From Phlebopus portentosus (Eukaryota > Basidiomycota > Agaricomycetes > Boletales > Boletinellaceae), in assembly GCA_037892935.1 (NCBI GenBank), contig JAYXKI010000001.1, positions 3,100,001 to 3,164,000 on the forward strand: a DNA stretch of 64,000 nucleotides, given 5' to 3'. Shown here piece by piece: positions 10,894 to 24,400 of this stretch (position 1 is the stretch's first letter; each line of letters starts with the position of its first letter). Both the position numbers and the translations under genes were made by a program. Under the pieces are notes generated by a model, which was given only the letters and a program-made list of their open reading frames with translations, made no database searches and was not told the origin of the DNA.

Positions 10894-13800
10894 CTACACG
10901 ATGTTTTGACCGTCCGCGGTAAGACATACTGCACGCATGGATATCAGACGTCCATCCGTGCTGCTGAAGGGTAGTTTGACAATAAACAAGACGTCGCTCC
11001 GGTCATTGTTGAGGTAAACAGGCAGAGTGACCATATCGTTGGATGTCTCTTCATTGGGGTCGATCTGCACCCACCGGATCTGAGATGGATTAAGGCGCAT
11101 ATTCTCGCCATTGTTCAAGACGAGTTTGTCTGATGACCAAGAAGCACCCTCAAGGACCAGACCTTTCATTAAACTAAGTAAATTGGAAACATAGAAGAAA
11201 AACATTGGACTCACCGTCCACAATAAAAGCATTAGGATCGTTTACCCGCTCGATATCGAGGCGCAGGTCAAGTGTTTCTAGACTCCACCTCTTGCGATGT
11301 GCAACTGCTTGACGGGTCGCAGTGACATATGCTTCAGGGAAGAACAGTCCGCCCAACCAGACTTCGACATGGTTCAAAGAGTCTAGGCCAGCAATCCGAT
11401 CGAGTTGCGCAAGGCGTCTAGCAAGATTCGGGATCCACTCCGATACGGACATCATCTTCTTGACCTTATAGCGCATCCAGTGGGATGGTATTGTGCCTTT
11501 CGTCAATGCACTAAGAAGACTGCGCAAATGGTTCGTCTGCTTGAGCGATCCTTCGCAGACTTTGATCACATCTGCAAGATCTCTTCGGACTTGACTCAAT
11601 AGCTTACGTCCGATTTCGCCTTCGCGCAGGAAGAGTCGGTTGAGCGGGTCCTGGTTATCCGCCGATTGCTTCGCAAGAGTATTGAAGGACTGCAGATATG
11701 TAAGTATAACTGGTATGACCGTCACAAATAAATATATACCAACCTCAGGAAGAGCTGTTAACCATTCCCGACAGCGATCGAGAAGAGCCCGCATCCAAGC
11801 CGGTTGTTCCGCTGTCAGAGACTTGGCTGGTCCAGTCGGCTTGACCTCTTCCACGTCATCATCAACGAGACTCTTCATTTTCCGCAACTTTGTGAGTAGA
11901 TCGTTGCCTATAAATCCGTCAGAATAGGTTCATGCCTGGGCCTGGGAAGGACTTACTTTGCGCAAGGGCAATGACACGCTCAGCTGTCGGGGGCAGACTC
12001 AGCCATGAAGGTGGCTCGCGATCAGGGAGCTCCTGCACCCAGGATAGGAAGTGGTCTACCTTCGTTCCTTCAGGGACGGTCAATACTGCTTTTCCCTCTG
12101 AACGAGGCACAAGGTCGAAGCCCAAGTTGTAGGCCGCCGGTGTGAAGAGAGAATCGACGAATGTATCGAGCAGCTTCTGGTCGAAGTCGCTATCAATCCG
12201 GCCACCGTACACGGATTGTTTTACAAGAGTCCGGACAGCATCCCAAGGAATGGAAACAGGATCCACGTTTGCTCTGCCTTTTGCGACCGAGTTGATCCAG
12301 ACATCTATCGTTCCGAAAGCGGCATTCATATCCGAGTCGTTGAAATCGTATTTCTTACTCCAACCGAGTGGAGCATAGCGCAAACGCTCTTGGACGATAG
12401 CATGGAACCAAGCCAATAAGAAATACAGGCGCGACTTCTCAGCGGGACCTTGAGCAAGACGACCTTGTGGGATGCTACGGAGGGAGTCCAGGAGGTTAGC
12501 CTTGATCCCTGGAGGAGGCTCGTTCATGATGATTCGAGACTGTCGCAGGATATTAACAGGAATGACCGGATTGGCCTCCATCGTCAGGAAGAGACGGAAG
12601 TTGCGATTAGGGTTCAACGTCTGTAACTTTTTCTCTAGTTGACCTAGCCACGATGGCGCAAGATGAACATTCTTGAGAAGCACCCATGTACCTTGTCTCG
12701 CGGCAACTGCGATCGCCTGATCTGCCAAAGAGAAGCCTTCCTGAGAACCCATGGCGACCGACGAACACCTGATACCAGAGCTTTGGACAAGAACTTCGAC
12801 ACGATAACTGGCGTCATAACCAGGTACGGATACTAGCGCGAGAGGAGTGGCCGGAGGAACCTCATGTTGGACCACATCGGCTAAGTTGTAGTCCGATTCT
12901 AACGTCAGATCTTTCTCAAATGCAGTGCGAAGGAATGTGCCCATTGACTGCACGAGTCGATCCGGTCGGAAACACTTAATCAACAAGACGTAGCGTAAAG
13001 TGTCGATGATAGCTGCCCGAGGATTTTCAGTATGAAAGTCATGGAGTATGCAAGCCTGTACTAACCTGAATTTGGCTCCCAAGGAGACGGGGCGTATTTT
13101 TCGGGTTCCGTCGATTGAAGGAAAGGTACCCATTCGTCTTGGTTATTGTGCACATGGTCCAGAACGGGCTTGAAGAGCGGATGCTTCGCATAGTTATTGA
13201 GACGTTCTTGCTGTTCCGTTGACAAAACGGTGAGTTCATGAGACTCGCTGGCGCCTCCAGGAGGAAGTACGCTTTCGCCACTCTCAAGCAGGAACTCATA
13301 CTCATCGCTGATATCGTCGGCTCCGCGGAGCTTAGCTTGGGCAAGAAGCGTAGCAAGCATTACATGGTCTTGGTGCAAGAGCGCTCTCGACGTGCGCCTG
13401 AAGACGACAAGGAAAAGATCATCGAATAGAATCCGTCTTCGGGCCACGTGGTCTGTGACGCTTTGGAGATGAGGATTGTGGTGCAAGATATAGTCGAAGA
13501 TGTCAAGGAAGAATGATAGTGAGAACTGATAGAAATGATTCACGAGATTGAGCTGTTCAAGAATGAAGAAAACAGAACTACAGGCTTGCGCGATAGGCAT
13601 ATATTCGGCAGTCACTTGTTCAACCTCACGCATAACAGTATCTGTTTCTTCGACCTTTCTGGTGATTTCGGCAGCTTCTTTCTTCAGGGTCTCGAGCGTA
13701 TTGATGACTTTATCATCGTCCAGAATATTACCCGTTGACTCGTTCAGCGCTTGCAACAGGAGTTTCTCCAAAGTTCTCAAGCGCAGGCGGAATTCACCCT

Positions 13801-16800
13801 GGATCTTCATGAGATCGGTCCTCTTGCGCTCCGTATCTGGTCTTTCGACCTTGAGGACCTGATCTAAAGTCTGGCTTTGCAGGCTGCTCCGAGTCATCGT
13901 GAAGTTGACGAATGTAACTCGACTGCAGATATCAGGAGAAAACTCCACCGACGGGTCTCTTGTCGAAAGGAACATGGTAAACGATGGAGAAAAGTCGATA
14001 TCCTGGCTGCCAAGACGGATGAGGACACGACCACCGGTCCTTCGTATCTCCTTGTTAAGAACAGCGTTAAGAATTGGATCCAAGTGCTCCACGTCCTGAA
14101 TCAGGAGAGGATTGCCGAAGCGAAGTGCGCTCTCCAAGACCTTCAGGAATGCATCGTCCAGGAAGCTGGTGACAGTAATCTTCCGATCTTTATATTCATT
14201 CAATAAGAAAGACGTGGCTTGACCGGTCGGATCAATGATCAGAGGGTACCGGTTGAAACGCTTGAGCATGATAGCATTTTCGGTACAGAGGCTGTCCGCA
14301 GGAAGGGACTTCGACTGCCAACTGAGACGTTCGTCTGCAGTCGACAAATACTCGGGGAATGCCAATTCTGACTTGAACTTGATATACGCATCCGAAAGAT
14401 GAGTTGACCACTCGTGCCACATGATTTCTCGGTAGTGCTGGTCGAAGAATCCGCCATACGCGAGGAAGGCAGCGGAAAGTAGAACATCGCCCACGATGGT
14501 GCTCATTTCCTCGTCAAATGTTTGGCTTCCGGCTTCCCAGCGAGCTCTCTCCGACGACAAGCTGTCAAGCATGCGCATACTTCGTTCTACCTTGTTTTCG
14601 ACCCTCTCCATTTCGGATTTGATTGATTGAGTCTCACTGATAAGGAGAGCGTACTCCTCCTTGTAGGTGTGAATGCTTGCCTCTAATTCTTCGATCATCT
14701 TAATGATCGTCCCAGCCTGTTTCTTGGTATCCTCGGCCTGTTCTTCCAAAGATTGGACCTCATTGCGAAGGGGCTCAACCTTGTCCAAGATCTCGGAGAA
14801 TCGTACTTGCGCTATGACCCATTTCACAAGAGGACCACAGGCTTTGCTGGCGCGATTTACGGTCTCGAAGTTGAAGGATGGCCGAGAAAGATATTCGCGT
14901 TTCATGAGTTCTCGAACTTGCTTTGTCATTTGGGCATTCGTGTCGAAGTTGACGATCCTCTGAATGAAATCGTCGCGTCGAATGATACCTTGGACCGATC
15001 GCCAACTATCAATCTTGTGTCCGAGGACCGTACAAACAGACTCCATGGCAAGTTTAACTGCCTCCGGCGGGTTGGCCATTGCTCGCACTTCCTGAAGGTG
15101 CTGCCTCTTGATATTGCCAACAGCCGCTTGGGCTTCCAGGACAGCGGGCTCAGCGTCAGCAAGATCAGCCATGACAACTTCGCGTCTTTGCTTGATGTGC
15201 TTGTCTTGCTCCACTAGCGCGGCTTGAATTTCAATCGAGGCCGCCTTCTTCTGTTCAGCCTCTTGTTGATCGGAAACCATTCGCTGGAGCTTCTCGTTTG
15301 CCTGAGCATTCTTAGCCTCAAGTTGTCTTCGTTTAATTGCCAGGCTTTTTCGAAGCTCCTCGACCTGCGTAACCGTGTCCTTGAGTTTGTCAAGACCGAC
15401 GTGAAGGTGGCGTTGTTGCTCTTCTAGTTCATCCCGCTTCTCGTTGTAAAGCCTGACATAATGAGAAATACTATAGTGCAGTACATCAGTTGCCATCGTC
15501 TGTGATTGGATTGAAACTATAGATGCTCACAAATCAAGGTAATGCCTCGGTGTTACATAGTTGTAACGACCTTGACGTCTGCTTAGCTTCTTGTTAATCT
15601 GATAGAGCGACTGGTGGACGTAAACGAGTGCATTTACAATAGCCTCGCGATGAGAGGGCGGTAGAGTCAGTTGTCGATACGCGATCGGGAAGAACCGAGG
15701 CGGCTTGTACGATGGGAGGTCGAGATCAAGAGTGCGTGTCAGCTCGGAGCCAACTTGGTAGAATGCTTGGTCCGGCCAATCCCCGAACCAATCCAAGACG
15801 CAACGATTAAAGAGGGCAGGGGATGTTGCTGCACGCGAGGCAAGACCGTTCTCAGGAGGATTCATGGTAAAGACTACATGCAAATTCTTCGCGACTTGCT
15901 GGGTGAACCATTTATACAGTTCTTCGTGAGAGTCCAGCATGAGACCGTCGCGTTGGGAACCCTCTTTACAGGCTGTCATCAAGGCCGAATGCTCGTCGCC
16001 TTCGAACAGACCTGGAACTTCAGCGTTCGCGAGTAAGGTATTCATCCTCTCTAAGAATCCAGACTCCAGGACGTTGGATTCATCCATAATGAAGCAGATC
16101 TTTTCTCCTTTACAGCCTGCTCTGCGTAGTACTGTGCGCAGATCTTCATCGAAATCTTCTCCTGTGTACTTGTTTGAAACCTTGATCTGGAAAATACTGA
16201 GACCATTCATCCAGGCAACAAAACGGGAGAGGGTGGTCTATGAAAAAACACATTAGAGAATTGAAGGTGGAATATAATGGATCATCTCACCTTGCCACTG
16301 CCACTCACACCGATCAAGAGTAGATGACCCTGGATCTGCCTGAACACCCGGTCTATACGAAGAACATGATCCAAGACGTCATTGAACAGGACAAGCTGTA
16401 CATCCAACTCTTCCTCATGGAAGACCCTGAGGCGTGCTTTGATATAGTCCCTAAGGATCTCCCTGTCAACTGAGACATAGTGCTTAGAAGTCCAATTGGA
16501 GAACAATATCGGCCTTGTCAATGCCTCTTCCTCATTGATCGTAGGGAAGTACTGCATAGCAGTAGCGTTGATATTTTCGTCCGTCCAAACCTTTTCGTCT
16601 TCAGATACAAGCCTATCCTGGAAAAGACGGAGAGCTTCATGGGCCCAGACCCGGACGAGGCCCTCAACGGAAAGCATCTCGAGGGGCTTGATAGCTTCGT
16701 AAATGCCGCGCACCCAGCGTGTGAGCTCACGAGGACTGTAAATGTAATGTGCCTGAATATCCGACGTGAATCGCTTCTGGGACGCCAAGTAGAATGTGAC

Positions 16801-19800
16801 CATAGCATCTGTAAGTGGTTCCGAGTACGCACGCAAGTTCGGTACGACTTTGAGCATGGCCCGGTTGTAAGTACCATAAATTTGCTTCAGAGAAATCTCG
16901 CCAGGATAGTCGACCATGACCAACGGTGCATGGCGTAGGAACCTGTGAGAAAGAGGAACACGGCCAGGATCTGTAGGAGGATTGCAGGCACCGACGAACT
17001 GGATCCTCTCCAGCCTGACCCACGCCATATCCGACGTTCGATAAAATCCACCACATTCAACGAGTTGACGCAAAAAGGAGATAACTCTTTGTGTTCCGTA
17101 TTTGTCGGTGGCTGGCAGGTTAATCTCGTCACAGAATACGACGAGCCATCTTCCAATCTGGACTGGAGCAAGGATGACACCATTAGGTGTCTTCCGGTAT
17201 TCACAGTACTGCTCAAACGTCTTCAATATGAGCTCAGGCGTCGTCGCACTGGAGAAGTTCAAGCCGACGACCTCCATGTCTGGAAGCTTCCGTAGTGCGC
17301 TGAAGAGTGTCATCGTTTTACCGGACCCCGGGGGACCACAGAGCATCAACGGTTTGTGCTCCGATAGCCATGAGTATAAGACTTCCTCATGACGGATAGT
17401 GTCGATTGTAGGCACCACAACATCCGAAGCCGTAACAGCATGAGCCTCTATCTCGATAACAGGCACTCGAGACGACCACGATATCCATTCGCCCGTGGTG
17501 ACTTGAACATCGTAATCAATTAATGAGCTACCCGGTGTCATCAAAGGCAAGTCAATGCCAGTTTGTTTTTGCAGAAATTCACCAAGATCAGCACGCAGAT
17601 CAAGCCGGGCATCGCCTGCAAATGCCCAGATGATGTTCACGAGCAACCGTTTAGCCACGTATTGCTCGATCTTATCGCGACTGAGGGGGAAATCTGAGTG
17701 CTGGATGTTGTACTCCACGACGTTGCGCGCTGTCTTGTTGATAAGGGAGAAGAGTGTGTTAAGGGCCCTCGTAGTCGTGAAATCCATGATATGTTCTACA
17801 GACTCCGCGAATGAAAGCGCAGAGCTTACGAGATCGCCTTCCGCGAAGTACTGCTCAAGGATACCCGCAATTTCCTTCTGGGTACGGAGATTTGGTGAAT
17901 CCGAAGACTCGGAAGTAATCGTATCAGTCCGTCTCACTGCGGATGGCTCGAGCGATTCGTCTTCATCCGCATCAAGCGGAACGGTCGAGAGTGTGTCCAG
18001 ATAGTGACGGCATACCATATCCGGCTCTACAACGTCTTCGCTGAACCAGATCATACCGCAGCGACTGACGGTGGCAAGTGTCGCATACTTCAGATGTTCA
18101 ACCTCGAACATGATACGGACGTTGGGAGGAAGGTTGAGTCGTTCACCGTTCGGCAGGGTTAAAAGTTTATTATCGTCGAGCACGCTGTTCAAGTTCTCTA
18201 CCCATTCTGGATCGACATCTCCGTCGAATATAATCCAATGCCGCTTGCCACTTTCGCCACGGACATCGTCGACTATCTTACGCAGAAGGTGAGTGAAGAG
18301 ACCGTCATTCCATTCGCGAGTGGTCGGATCCAAAGTCCCATAGAGATCCTCTTTATGAATCGCTTTCGGGTCAATGACATAAGGAACACCCTCCACGCCA
18401 TCCAGACGCTCCAGCGCGGCCAGCAACACTCTCCATGCATTTGTCTTTCCGCTTCCGGAGGGACCGACCATCATCAATCCATGCTGAATCTTCTGAATCT
18501 GGTAAAGCTGCAAGATCTTGGCTATCCAGCGTTCACCCGGTACCAGACGGCGTTCAGCGCATACTCTCAAAATCTGTTCGCGCAGGGCATCTAAGTCGAC
18601 AGGCACATAGTCGACACCAGGGAACACATCGGCAAGGAGGCTTTCCAAAATGTATAAACAAAACAACCGCTGGTAAAAAGTTCTCTGAGCACATACCTTG
18701 TGAGTAATGGAACATCATCCGCCACTAGTTTAGGGACAATGGTCTCGGTTACGCTCTGAATGAGAATAACTTGCTCTTGAATGGAATCTGACAGGTCTGT
18801 CGCTTGATCCATCTCGTCCGTACCGGCATTAATGAGACGCTCTCGTTTGAGAATACCAGCACTGGCAAGAACAGCCTTCAAAGCACGAAGGCCGAAATCG
18901 TAGTGGGGCTGAGGCGAAAGCTGCTCGGCGCAAAGGTTGAAGAAAGGAACGATCTTCGAAGCAAGTACTTCCGCCGTCCTAAAGCCTTGTGAGAATAACA
19001 TAACTTGAGCGATAAGCTCGCGGTCCGGACGGGTCATTGCCATTGGCCTGAAGAGCTTCGTCAAGTTAGGAGGCAACGCGGTACGACCAGCATAACCAGG
19101 ATTCGTGGTGATGAAGATACCGATATTCGGATTGATCTTCAGGCTCTTTCCGACGAGCTCGATCTCCGTCTGTGGGTTCTTCGCTAAGGAAGCCAGACCT
19201 TGCTGAATTGTTTGCACTTGCTGAGATACGGCACTAAGGATGCGTTCTTCAAGACGATTGAATTCGTCGAAACAGCCCCAAGCTCCGACTTGACAAAGCC
19301 CGACAAAAATACGTCCCATCGCCTGGAAATCAAAAGTCTCATCGCAACAGAAGACAAGTACGAAACGTCCCAGCTGTACACCCAGTGCCTTGACCGACTC
19401 CGTCTTCCCAGTTCCAGCGGGTCCAAACGGAGACCCTCCAAGCTGACTGTCAAGAGCCTGCGTCAAAGTCAGGTAGCATCTGTCCGTTAGAGGCGTCTGG
19501 ACAAGTCTGTCCGGAACACCAAGATACTCCCATCCATATGGGAACGTTGCATTTGCTACTCTGATTGCAAGTCGATTCAAAGGGTTCTCAGCGGTACGAT
19601 CCAAATAGAAACGCATCTGGTAAAGCCATGCGAAGGACTTGCTATCTGTGACACCCTGTTGAACCAACGCCCGGATGACATCGCGTTCATGTACCAACTC
19701 AGTGATCAAGTGCTCGCATTTTCTACGAGTAATGGGGTTAAGGTCTGTGAGCACGACATCGGCAAGGAGGTGTAGCCCACGACGGACAACTTCAAGGGGA

Positions 19801-22031
19801 ATGCTTGGAGACTGGCCCTGTTCAAGACAACTCTCCACTGAGGCAGTCCATGCAACTTGGATGGCAAGGGAAACGAGCTGCGCCGGATACTTCTCTATCC
19901 AAGCGATAAACGTCTGAGCAGTGAAAAGTGCTTCGTTTCCGTAGAACGTCTGCAGTTCCTCGACTGCGTCGCACAGCAAATACGCGAGGTTATTTCGCAT
20001 TTCCGACTCTAACTTTGCGAGCCAGTCATTGATCTTCGGATAGTCCTTGAGAATGATTGGTGACCGGAACTGGATTTCCTCCCCTTCGCGGGATGCGATG
20101 CCGCTAATTTCAGTCTCTTCCTCATCCAACATCATCGTGGCAATACCCGCGAACATCTTCTTCAAATGCTTCATAATCCTAACGATGGTCTTCGAGTTAC
20201 CGATAATTTCCAGAAGGTCTTCATCACCGACGAAGTAGAAGCGAGGGAATGAAGCCCGCTCTCGTTCGAGATATTCACCCAGAGCCTTCTGGATCTTGCT
20301 CAGAAGATCAGCGAGACGCTCTAATGACTTCTGGATACCAGGAATATTCAAGACTTCCACGACATATGGAGTTTTGTTGACCTTCTTCATGACAGTCAAA
20401 AATTCTGAGTTGATGCTTTGAAATCGGTTGGATTCAACGGGAAGCAAATGCTTGATGTCGGCACTTCCGGAGAAGATGCCTTCGAGATATACCCATTGGC
20501 GTTGCACATCGATCCAGACATCTAAGGACAATAGTCATAAGCAAAATCACGAGATAATATTTCTCTCTTATACTCACCGAAGAGAACATGGATCCTGTTC
20601 AGCCTGTCTTCCCAGGCCGACGCATCTTCCTCGAAAACTGAGACGAAAAATGAGTGACAAGACGAGTATTTTATTTATCTCGTCTTCACCTTTATAATAC
20701 GGGGATAACTTCATGGCCGTCAGCGAGTTCAGGTTCTCGCTACATTTAGTGAAGAGATCGTCCCAACCTCTGCCATTATCGAATCAGAGTAAGCATTTTA
20801 GAAAGTACGAAAATTCTTACCGAATAAGTCTGGTTTTGTTCTGATAATTGACTAGATCAAGTGCATAGGTAGTCCATGTCTCCTTGACTTGTTTGATATA
20901 CTCTTCGAGTGCCATCTAGAGTATGCTTCGTCAGGAAAGACGAACTTGACAAATGTTTCAATGCGAGTACCTCTCCTTGTGCTTGAATGATGACCTCCTT
21001 GATGAGTGATTCGTTCTTCTTTAAGTCCATGTCATACACATTCCCGAGAGTCATTCTATGTTCTGCCAGGTCAGAAGAGCTATAACAACGAAACAATCCT
21101 TCAACTCACGTCGTAAGCATGACAGGCGACATGCGCAAGACTTTGAAAAGCTGCTTCCAATGCCTGTCTTTGAGTGCTTCCGATTTCAGCTCTCCTACAA
21201 TGATGTTGCTCTTTAGGAGACCGCGAAGAGTCTCCTGAACATATTCAAACGCAGCATATTGGCGCATGCGAGTTGGCATTTCCTTTGTAGAATTCAACAG
21301 AGCGTTAAGCTGCTCCCGCAGCTTGCGCGGTTGTACACTTGCCCAGGTTATTTCTCGAAGTTCGTTGATCTGTGCCCAGATACCAGACAGAGCAGTCCAT
21401 ACTGCCTTCAAGTCGCGTAACTCCTCAAAGACGGGCTCCAAACGCGTATGACGCGTCAGTTCAAGGTCGAGTGCCTCTTTGGCTCGACAGACAAGGTCGT
21501 ATTCCTCCTGGACTCGGTTCAGCTTGCCCTCGAATACGTTAATGGTGTTCATGGCAGTATCGGCGCGCATGTTTCCCTGTACAGGTCGTGTCTGCTCCCA
21601 TTCCGTAATAATGTCATTGATCTTATTTTCAACGATCTTATCCTCCGCAACAATCTTCAGCTGCAGTCCAGCTATATTCAAGTTTTGAGAAATGCAGCAG
21701 TTCTTACCGAGGGAAAGGGGTACGTACCAAGTTGCTCCTGAATTGAATCGCTCTTTCTCTTCAAAATCTCGTTGTAGGCGCTCCATTCGCCTCGCAGCTG
21801 GTCGCTATACAGCCAATCATCCGGGAACTGGTATCTAAATCGTTCCAAAGTCTTCTCTCCGTTGGCACAAAGATCTATGAGCGGACCCCAAGTCTTTGAC
21901 TTCTTTTTGAGGTCTTGCACGAATGTGATGAACGTGACGGCCGCTGCCGTCGACGAGTTTGAAGGCGCGAACACCTAGCATACAGCTCAGTTTATGCATA
22001 TAATATGTTTAGTAGAAGGACTCGCCTCCAT
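10894..22031 (-). CDS. dhc2: Cytoplasmic dynein heavy chain, motor half (dhc2), 3461 aa
   Basis: Fifteen exons: 22026-22031, 21728-21974, 21110-21671, 20971-21055, 20821-20915, 20690-20769, 20578-20637, 18697-20521, 16291-18640, 15531-16237, 13066-15470, 11957-13012, 11744-11907, 11215-11689 and 10894-11162. All phases agree. It encodes the linker and full AAA+ motor of dynein 1: linker from about residue 1 to 690, AAA1 P-loop GPAGTGKT near 745, AAA2 GPSGSGKT near 1046, AAA3 GPPGSGKT near 1421, AAA4 GVSGSGK near 1764, stalk coiled coil with microtubule-binding domain about 2010-2330 ([14 protein letters not shown]), then AAA5, AAA6 and a complete C-terminus. The tail is missing and is supplied by dhc1 at 52336. 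The first exon (ATG GAG) and its GC-AG intron are inferred, because a stop precedes codon GTG at 21974 in frame. Minus-end-directed transport and nuclear migration are its known roles. Confidence 0.95.
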
Positions 22032-22230
22032 CTTGCCTTCCAATGTGGAAGTTTTGGCAAGAAGTCGTTACGCGCGTCTTCTGTTGTCGTGTCGCGACTG
22101 GTGTCCAAAGAAGGAAGGTGGTCGGTTCACGCTTCTCCACCTTTCTTCACCCTTGCCTCTGACTCCTTCCACGATCCGGACTTGGGCAATCTCACTCTTA
22201 CACTTTCTTCCATATCCCAACATCTGAAAA
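22032..22230. promoter_or_regulatory. 199-bp divergent promoter of dhc2 and SmE; inferred inversion breakpoint
   Basis: The inferred dhc2 start (22031) and the SmE start (22231) are only 199 bp apart and diverge, so both genes must share this interval. If the dynein gene was split by inversion, this is where the motor half acquired a promoter, probably the existing SmE one. It is pyrimidine-rich toward SmE. Confidence 0.5.
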
Positions 22231-22844
22231 ATGGCTTCACGCCAGCAGAAAGTGATGGTCCAACCCATCGTACGTAATCTTCTTAACATCAGAATATCCC
22301 AAACTCATTTTGTCTCTATAGAATGTCATCTTCAGACATCTACAACAAGTGAGCGCAAACTTGCCTTCCGATCGATTGTGCTTTGAGTCTGACGCGCGAT
22401 TTCATTTCAGAAAACAAGAGTATCAATATGGCTCTACGACAACAATGAGATGCGATTGGAGGGACGTATTATTGTGAGTAGAGTGCCTGCATTTCTTTTC
22501 CTCTCCTATCGAAACATTTCTTTGCACGACGGCAATGTAAAAGCAACGCAGATCTTGGACCACATTTCAAACCCCCTAAGAATTGAATACCTTCTTTCTA
22601 GTTCTCTCCTGCGCACCTGCCGTCGCATTGTACTAATTCATATTATTCTCACTAGGGCTTTGATGAATTCATGAACGTCGTGATGGACGATACTGCGGAG
22701 GTATATCTTAAAGAAGCGAAGCCTCGTAGAGAGCTAGGTATGTGCTTCGACAGCTCGCTGGTTTCTAGCGCTTCATACAACCTTTTGATAGGGCGTCTGC
22801 TGCTCAAAGGAGACAACATTACTCTGATCCAACCACTTACATGA
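22231..22844 (+). CDS. Small nuclear ribonucleoprotein SmE, 87 aa
   Basis: Five exons (22231-22269, 22322-22348, 22411-22473, 22656-22737, 22792-22844) give 87 aa, the standard length. The Sm fold is complete: Sm1 with [30 protein letters not shown] and Sm2 with GRLLLKGDNITLIQP. SmE is part of the heptameric ring on U1, U2, U4 and U5 snRNAs in spliceosomes. The intron at 22474-22655 is long for this window (182 nt). The gene is divergent from dhc2 and convergent with PEX10, leaving 113 bp between the two stops. Confidence 0.93.
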
Positions 22845-22957
22845 CGCCCGGCTTAAAACATCTCGTTTCCGTGTCATATTTCTCATGCTAGTTTGTACTT
22901 TCTTGCACGATCATGAATGCAATGCATTAATAGAGAAGACTGGATGAGAGACTATAG

Positions 22958-24281
22958 CTACAAGTTATATATTGGAATCAGACGAGTCAGGTTCAGCGCT
23001 TGCCGACAAAGCGGGCATTCAGCCTTCATATATCTTGTAAGCAACCGTCATCAGCCTACTAGTAATATCAAACATACCTTTTCTCGCCCCCATCCAATGA
23101 TACACGGCCAGCAAAAGAGGTGCCCACATTCAGTTGCACAGCTCGAAGTCCGTTCTTCTAGGCACAGTGTACAATTCCGCCTTGCGCGAACGTGTTCCGG
23201 GATCTGCGCGAAGTCTAGTACCGTGTTTTCATCCTCCTCTGCGGGTATAGGTGCTGAGGACTCGTCAGGCGTGTTCTCCAGGACTTCGGATATTGGTATT
23301 CCGTCGATCGATGCTTCTGTCAAACTTGGCGGTTGTATGGCTTGCTTTCCTTTTTCTGAGGTCTGAGATGACTCTTTAATGTAAGTTCTCCGGAGCTCGC
23401 GTATAGCCGTGGATAAACGGTGCAAAAGCCGGATTATGATGAGAATCCCTAAGAGCGAATATGATGGAGGTCGAGAATTCGGATTCTCGGGTATTGAGGA
23501 TATCTAAGAGAAACGCACGAATAAGTATTCCATCGATTGACAGAAAGAGCAAGGTGTACATACATTCTTCACTCCAAGTACTCTGTTCGCCAAATTATAA
23601 TACACGCCTCTGAAATAAAAGGCAGCGAGATTCATTTCAGATATAACATTCAGAATGCTCGGTAAACGTCGTAAGACTCGTGCTATCCGTTCGTTGCCTC
23701 CACTTAGTCTGTTCTCGAAGCGTGAAATGGCATATGCCGGGAAGGCAGGGAGGAAAACGAGTGCAGCACGCTTCTATGTTCATACAGTAATCAACTAAAC
23801 AAGTCTTCTGTATACATTCAATGAACTCACCCGAGCTGAGGGCGTGCCATTATCGGTGTTGGAGTATTGCCAGATATTCGTGTACTCCTCACCAAGAGTC
23901 TGCTGGGCTGAATGAATAATTAGAACTCATTGGACCAAGAAGTGTGATTACATGAGTATACCTCTGCCTGTCGTGAGTCCATAATATAGCAACTTGGATA
24001 GTAGCTCCAGCTCCTTATCCCACCGCGAGAGCCATCGGTTTCCTACACGAGATATCTTAGAATTAATTCAAGTGCCCTGGAAGTGTTGCGTACCTAACCA
24101 TGACCTCAAAACATTCTCCGCCTGCTCTCGCAGCGAGTAAACATAGAATAAATCGCGTTGATTCGCTCGGACTGATGAGGAAATTAGGTAAGTCACTTAA
24201 GACGTATTGCAGCTTCTCACTTATTTGAGCCTGCTGAGCAGCAGGGAAAGCAGGTAATTTATTTGCTTGTGAACCCGCCAT
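22958..24281 (-). CDS. PEX10: Peroxin-10, RING-finger peroxisomal E3 ligase, 332 aa
   Basis: Seven exons (24221-24281, 24094-24171, 23962-24042, 23831-23907, 23564-23773, 23078-23503, 22958-23023) give 332 aa in phase. The N-terminal Pex2/Pex12-type membrane domain contains [37 protein letters not shown] and [12 protein letters not shown]. The C-terminus is a C3HC4 [29 protein letters not shown] continuing to [13 protein letters not shown]10 forms, with PEX2 and PEX12, the ligase that ubiquitinates the import receptor PEX5. The last intron falls inside the RING. Start 24281 gives the expected N-terminus and shares a 119-bp divergent promoter with the MGR2-like gene. Confidence 0.92.
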
Positions 24282-24400
24282 GGTTGGGCAGAAAGGGGGA
24301 GGATATTCACGTGCACAAGCGTCGATCCAGCTGGCCAGAGAAAGGACACGCCTGACGTGCCGATTGGCTTCAAAGTTCAAGTTGCTCAGCTTCTGCGATC
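24282..24400. promoter_or_regulatory. 119-bp divergent promoter of PEX10 and the MGR2-like gene
   Basis: The two start codons face away from each other across 119 bp, so the promoters and both 5' UTRs must overlap. I see no TATA box. Confidence 0.55.

Noticed and set aside
11405..20697. Many plus-strand ORFs of 60-150 codons across dhc2
   Set aside because: They are antisense shadows of the long, conserved dynein exons.
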